A stretch of 64,000 nt of DNA from assembly GCA_963844325.1 (NCBI GenBank), contig CAWJNV010000001.1, positions 1,612,001-1,676,000 on the forward strand, written 5' to 3'. Positions 60,555-64,000 of this stretch are shown in pieces (the stretch's first letter is position 1; every line of letters begins with the position of its first letter). The notes under the pieces are model-generated. The model had not been told where the DNA came from. It ran no database searches and saw nothing but the letters and a program-made list of their open reading frames with translations. Both the position numbers and the translations under genes were made by a program. Source of the DNA: CADCTQ01 sp963844325 (GTDB taxonomy: Bacteria; Bacteroidota; Bacteroidia; Cytophagales; 172606-1).

Positions 60555-61226
60555 ATGGAAGGCTTTGATTACAATACCCAGTTGTCGCCCGTGATCCTGA
60601 AGGAATACGGACGGAACGTGCAAAAACTGGCCGACTACATCATTACCATCGAAGACCGCGAAAAGCGGAACAAGTACGCCCAGCTCCTCGTGGAACTGAT
60701 GCGCCAGATTCACCCCAACATGCGGGAAGGGCAGGACTACACCAACAAGCTGTGGGACGACCTCTACATCGTGTCGGGGTTCAACATGGACGTGGACAGC
60801 CCGTTCCCACTTCCCGAAAAAACCCTGCTGGGCAAGAAGCCGAAGCGGGTGGGCTACAACAACCACGAACTCCGCTTCAAGCACTACGGCCACAACGTGG
60901 ACATGATGATCAAAAAGGCCGTTGCCCTCGAAGACCCCGAAGAGCAGATGGCCGCCATCATCTACATCGGCCGCCTGATGAAGTACTTCTACACCCAGTG
61001 GAACCGCGAGAACGTGGAGGACGCCGTGATTGTAAATGACATGCGCATCCTGTCGGGCGGCAAGCTCAACATCAGCCTCGAAAAGGTGAAAGCGGAAGGC
61101 TTGTTTGATCCCACGGCCAAGGACCGCACCGACCGCGGCCGGCCCAATGAGAACAACATGAACACCATGCAGCTTCAGAACCAGAACCGAGGTAACCAGA
61201 AGAAAAATAAGAAGAAACGCAAGTAG
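60555..61226 (+). CDS. DUF4290 domain protein
   Basis: A 223-residue cytoplasmic protein of the DUF4290 family, known only from Bacteroidota. Typical segments are FDYNTQLSPVILKEYGRNVQKL, IHPNMREGQDYTNKLWDDLYI, GYNNHELRFKHYGHNV and MKYFYTQWNRENVEDAVI. The last 20 residues are low-complexity, rich in Asn, Gln and Lys, and suit nucleic-acid contact. It precedes murA, a pairing I recall as common. The ATG at 60555 was chosen over an earlier TTG/ATG frame because MEGFDYNTQL matches family starts. Function unknown. Confidence 0.88.
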   Translation: MEGFDYNTQLSPVILKEYGRNVQKLADYIITIEDREKRNKYAQLLVELMRQIHPNMREGQDYTNKLWDDLYIVSGFNMDVDSPFPLPEKTLLGKKPKRVGYNNHELRFKHYGHNVDMMIKKAVALEDPEEQMAAIIYIGRLMKYFYTQWNRENVEDAVIVNDMRILSGGKLNISLEKVKAEGLFDPTAKDRTDRGRPNENNMNTMQLQNQNRGNQKKNKKKRK

Positions 61227-61252
61227 TTATAGAACCCGGATAGAAATCGAAT

Positions 61253-61286
61253 AAATGCCGCTTGTTTCTCAGCCAGCGGCATTTTT
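61253..61286 (+). terminator. rho-independent terminator after the DUF4290 gene
   Basis: AAATGCCGCT (61253-61262) pairs with AGCGGCATTT (61275-61284) and runs into a T-rich tract. Confidence 0.8.
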
Positions 61287-61408
61287 ATTACATGGGCTGC
61301 TGGAATCCGCCCTTTTACGTGCGTTTTGGGCAAGGATATTTCCGTTATTCTTGCACATCCAAGCAGTTTATCCATCTTATCACGTAATTAATACATCAAC
61401 AGCCAGCT

Positions 61409-62716
61409 ATGCTTTCTTTTAAGATCGAAGGCGGTCATCGCTTAAAGGGCGAAATCATTCCCCAGGGAGCTAAAAACGAGGCGTTGCAGATCCTTTGCGC
61501 CGTTCTGCTTACCGACCAACCCGTCACCATTCACAACGTGCCCGACATCCGGGACGTGAACAAACTAATTGAGTTGTTGGATGCCATGGGCGTGAAGGTC
61601 AAGCGGCTTTCCGAATCCTCGTACCGCTTCCAGGCCGATGATGTGGATGTAAAGTACCTCGAAACGGACGGCTACCGCAAAAAGGCGGCTTCCATCCGCG
61701 GTTCCATCATGGTACTGGGTCCGATGCTGGCCCGCTTCGGCAAGAGCCGCATCCCCAAGCCGGGTGGTGATAAGATCGGCCGCCGCCGGCTGGATACGCA
61801 CTTCCTGGGTTTTGAAAAGCTGGGCGCCAAGTTCAACTACAACTCCAACGACGGTTTCTACAACATCGACGCCCGCAACCTCCAGGGCTGCTACATGCTG
61901 CTCGACGAGGCGTCGGTAACGGGTACGGCCAACGTGCTGATGGCCGCTGTGCTGGCCAAGGGAACGACGACCATCTACAACGCCGCCTGCGAACCGTATT
62001 TGCAGCAATTGTGCGCCATGCTGATCCGCATGGGTGCCAAAATCACCGGCGTCGGCTCTAACCTGCTCACCATTGAAGGGGTGGAAGTACTGAGTGGCAC
62101 CGAACACACCATGCTGCCCGACATGATCGAGATTGGTTCTTTCATCGGCATGGCCGCCATGACGCAGTCCGAACTGACCATCAAAAATGCCCGCGTGGAC
62201 CAACTGGGCCTCATCCCCGACGTGTTCCGCCGCCTGGGCATCAATCTCCAGATCAAGGGCGACGACATTTTCGTGCCGGCCCAGGACCGCTACGAAATCG
62301 AAACCTTCATCGACGGCTCCATCATGACCGTGGCCGACGCTCCCTGGCCGGGCTTTACGCCCGACCTGCTGAGCATCGTGCTGGTAACGGCCATCCAGGC
62401 CAAGGGTACGCTGCTGGTGCACCAGAAAATGTTCGAAAGCCGCCTGTTCTTCGTGGATAAACTCATGGACATGGGGGCCCAGATCATCCTCTGCGACCCG
62501 CACCGCGCCACTGTAATCGGCCTCGACCGCCGCATGTCGCTCCGGGGCATCCAGATGACCTCTCCCGACATCCGCGCCGGCGTAGCCCTGCTCATCGCCG
62601 CCCTGTCGGCCAAAGGCACCAGCATCATCGACAACGTAGAGCAGATCGACCGCGGCTACCAGCACATCGACACCCGCCTGCGCAAACTGGGCGCCGTGAT
62701 CGAAAGAATGGAATAA
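61409..62716 (+). CDS. murA: UDP-N-acetylglucosamine 1-carboxyvinyltransferase
   Basis: Catalyses the first committed step of peptidoglycan synthesis, adding enolpyruvate to UDP-GlcNAc. The 435-residue protein shows the two-domain inside-out alpha/beta barrel family pattern: GAKNEALQILCAVLL at the start, SIRGSIMVLGPMLARFG, and MTVADAPWPGFTPDL. The catalytic Cys of E. coli MurA (Cys115) is replaced by Asp121 (codon 61769-61771) in PGGDKIGRRRLDTHF. This change is known to keep activity and block covalent attack by fosfomycin. Terminators lie before and after, so it is probably monocistronic. Confidence 0.96.
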   Translation: MLSFKIEGGHRLKGEIIPQGAKNEALQILCAVLLTDQPVTIHNVPDIRDVNKLIELLDAMGVKVKRLSESSYRFQADDVDVKYLETDGYRKKAASIRGSIMVLGPMLARFGKSRIPKPGGDKIGRRRLDTHFLGFEKLGAKFNYNSNDGFYNIDARNLQGCYMLLDEASVTGTANVLMAAVLAKGTTTIYNAACEPYLQQLCAMLIRMGAKITGVGSNLLTIEGVEVLSGTEHTMLPDMIEIGSFIGMAAMTQSELTIKNARVDQLGLIPDVFRRLGINLQIKGDDIFVPAQDRYEIETFIDGSIMTVADAPWPGFTPDLLSIVLVTAIQAKGTLLVHQKMFESRLFFVDKLMDMGAQIILCDPHRATVIGLDRRMSLRGIQMTSPDIRAGVALLIAALSAKGTSIIDNVEQIDRGYQHIDTRLRKLGAVIERME

Positions 62717-62741
62717 GAACGTATTTTTTAATTTCTTTTCG

Positions 62742-62796
62742 AAATTCTGCTTCTCCGACGCCGGGCAACCGGTACTTGGGGAAGCAGAATTTTTTT
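62742..62796 (+). terminator. rho-independent terminator of murA
   Basis: AAATTCTGCTTC (62742-62753) pairs perfectly with GAAGCAGAATTT (62781-62792) and ends in a T-run that touches the first ATG of the next frame. The next gene therefore needs its own promoter or relies on read-through. Confidence 0.88.
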
Positions 62797-63069
62797 ATGC
62801 TACGCAACATGAACAAAGTAAAATACCTGATTTTCCTGGTGAACCTGGCAATGGTGAGTTACCTGGTTTACCTGGTAGGGTCAGGCAATGACAAAAGCAT
62901 TCTGTTTATGCTGTTTTACTACCCGGTGCTGATCATGGTCAATGGGCTGATGGGGTACAGCGTGAGAAAAATGAATCCCAAAGTTTCGGGCTGCTTCTAC
63001 TGGGCGACATTATTTCTGATTATATTATTCCTGCCCCTCCTGCTGATTAGCCCCTGGCTGACTTTCTAA
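62797..63069 (+). CDS. small membrane protein of three helices
   Basis: A 90-residue hydrophobic protein with helices at about 7-27, 37-52 and 65-86 and a short basic stretch (SVRKMNPK) between helices 2 and 3. The start may be ATG 62797 or ATG 62809 (MNKVKYLIFLV); the first directly follows the terminator's T-run, which leaves little room for a leader. No family is recognised, and a role cannot be inferred from neighbours murA and metG. Confidence 0.55.
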   Translation: MLRNMNKVKYLIFLVNLAMVSYLVYLVGSGNDKSILFMLFYYPVLIMVNGLMGYSVRKMNPKVSGCFYWATLFLIILFLPLLLISPWLTF

Positions 63070-63158
63070 GCAAGCATTGGATAGCGGGCCCTAACTCCCT
63101 TCTGCTGGGCCGTTCCGGGTTTTCCCCGGCAAATTCTCCTTCTTTATTCCCATTCCCT

Positions 63159-63166
63159 TACTTTTG
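63159..63166 (+). promoter_or_regulatory. -7 box before metG
   Basis: TACTTTTG fits TAnnTTTG and lies 85 bases before the metG ATG. A clear -33 box is not seen. Confidence 0.45.
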
Positions 63167-63205
63167 CATTCTTCGAATGCATACGCGGATCCTGCCGGTG
63201 GCATA

Positions 63206-63236
63206 ATCCTGTAAATCCTTTTATCCTGTAAATCCT
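63206..63236 (+). repeat. 14-bp direct repeat ATCCTGTAAATCCT in the metG leader
   Basis: Two exact copies, 63206-63219 and 63223-63236, separated by three bases. They lie between the probable promoter and the start codon. No inverted partner is seen nearby. Confidence 0.75.
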
Positions 63237-63251
63237 GATCCGACCCCACTT

Positions 63252-64000
63252 ATGCCCATACAAAACCCCCAGCGGTACACCGTCACGGCGGCCCTGATCT
63301 ACGCCAACGGGCCCATCCACATCGGTCACCTGGCCGGCTGCTACCTGCCCGCCGACATCTACGTGCGTTACCTGCGCCAGCAGGGGCGGGACGTGGCCTT
63401 CATCAGCGGCACCGATGAGCACGGCGTGCCCATTACCATCAAAGCCCGCCGGGAAGGCATCACCCCGCAGGAAGTCGTAGACAAATACTACGTCCAGATC
63501 CGGGATTCTTTCCAGGCGTTCGGCATTTCCTTCGACATCTATTCCCGCACCAGCAAACCGGTGCACCACCAGGTATCGCAGGATTTCTTCACCAACCTCT
63601 ACGACAAGGGCATCTTCCGGGAAGAAGTCTCCGAGCAGTACTACGACCAGAAGGCCGGGCAGTTCCTGGCCGACCGTTACATCGTGGGCACCTGCCCCAA
63701 CTGCGCCAACCCCAACGCCTACGGCGACCAGTGCGAACGGTGCGGCACTTCGCTCAGTCCCGACGAACTCATCAGCCCGCATTCCACCCTCTCGGGGGAG
63801 CCGCCCGTCAAACGGCCCACCAAGAACTGGTTCCTGCCCCTCGACCAGTTGCAGCCCAAGATCAAGGCGTACGTCGATAGCCACCCCGAATGGAAGACCA
63901 ACGTGGCCGGTCAGTGCCAATCGTGGCTCAACGCCGGCCTGCACCCCCGGGCCATGACCCGCGACCTGGATTGGGGCGTAAAGGTGCCCCTGCCTGGTAC
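63252..64000 (+). CDS. metG: methionine--tRNA ligase, 5' part cut by the window end
   Basis: Class I aminoacyl-tRNA synthetase that charges tRNA-Met. The first 249 codons are visible and open to the window edge. The ATP-binding HIGH motif is at residues 23-26. The connective zinc-knuckle region has CPNC followed by CERC (about residues 147-165). GTDEHG and WFLPL segments match MetG. The start ATG 63252 (MPIQNPQRYTVTAALIYANG) fits family N-termini. The KMSKS motif and anticodon-binding domain lie beyond the window. Confidence 0.93.
   Translation, partial: MPIQNPQRYTVTAALIYANGPIHIGHLAGCYLPADIYVRYLRQQGRDVAFISGTDEHGVPITIKARREGITPQEVVDKYYVQIRDSFQAFGISFDIYSRTSKPVHHQVSQDFFTNLYDKGIFREEVSEQYYDQKAGQFLADRYIVGTCPNCANPNAYGDQCERCGTSLSPDELISPHSTLSGEPPVKRPTKNWFLPLDQLQPKIKAYVDSHPEWKTNVAGQCQSWLNAGLHPRAMTRDLDWGVKVPLPG

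Overview
The window looks like chromosome of a high-GC member of the Bacteroidota, most likely Cytophagales; the genus cannot be fixed from sequence alone. The evidence is three secreted proteins ending in type IX secretion (T9SS) sorting domains with malectin-like and Kelch modules, a carboxypeptidase-regulatory/TonB-dependent receptor, a FecI/FecR-type sigma/anti-sigma pair, Bacteroidota-type -7 promoter boxes (TAnnTTTG), a DUF4290 gene next to murA, a divergent aroQ/xerD pair, and frequent non-ATG starts without Shine-Dalgarno sites. No rRNA, tRNA, CRISPR array, insertion sequence or prophage was seen.

Layout. 0.2-5.1 kb: small lipoprotein, PLD-like nuclease, aldose-1-epimerase-like enzyme, DUF892 ferritin-like protein, and a kinase-fold protein paired with a small membrane protein. 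5.2-23.4 kb: a secreted-protein island with a Kelch/malectin protein broken by two single-base deletions in homopolymers, a 3253-residue multidomain protein, and a Kelch/LamG-like protein, with a deoxynucleoside kinase and a SixA-like phosphatase between them. 23.7-29.7 kb: housekeeping genes (aroQ, xerD, an enoyl-CoA hydratase, purM) with a DUF559 nuclease-like gene. 30-34.3 kb: type III polyketide synthase, methyltransferase, UbiA prenyltransferase and FAD oxidoreductase, a probable phenolic lipid or quinone pathway. 34.5-41.8 kb: phosphate transporter, then nucleotide-sugar genes (UDP-glucose dehydrogenase, UDP-xylose synthase, a second nucleotide-sugar dehydrogenase, galE) and a DUF429 protein. 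42-46.5 kb: ECF sigma, FecR, an STN/surface-repeat protein and a GIN-domain lipoprotein, apparently one signalling operon. 46.7-54.7 kb: rpe, TonB-dependent receptor, Wza-like exporter, Wzc-like tyrosine kinase, wecB. 54.7-64 kb: methylmalonyl-CoA epimerase, IscA-like protein, porin, lipoprotein, UvrD/PcrA helicase, DUF4290 protein, murA (Asp at the fosfomycin-target position), small membrane protein and the 5' part of metG.

The nucleotide-sugar genes (UDP-GlcA, UDP-Xyl, UDP-Gal, UDP-ManNAc) supply precursors that the Wza/Wzc export pair could use for capsule or exopolysaccharide, and the T9SS proteins with carbohydrate-binding modules are likely to act at the same surface.

The most unusual signal is not a gene. 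More than ten intergenic imperfect palindromes have arms built from different short words, yet nearly all carry one of two related core motifs (ACGCGTAC-like or TGCGTAAGT-like, common core GCGTA) at or next to the loop. One has perfect 57-bp arms, and related copies sit on both sides of the DUF559 gene.
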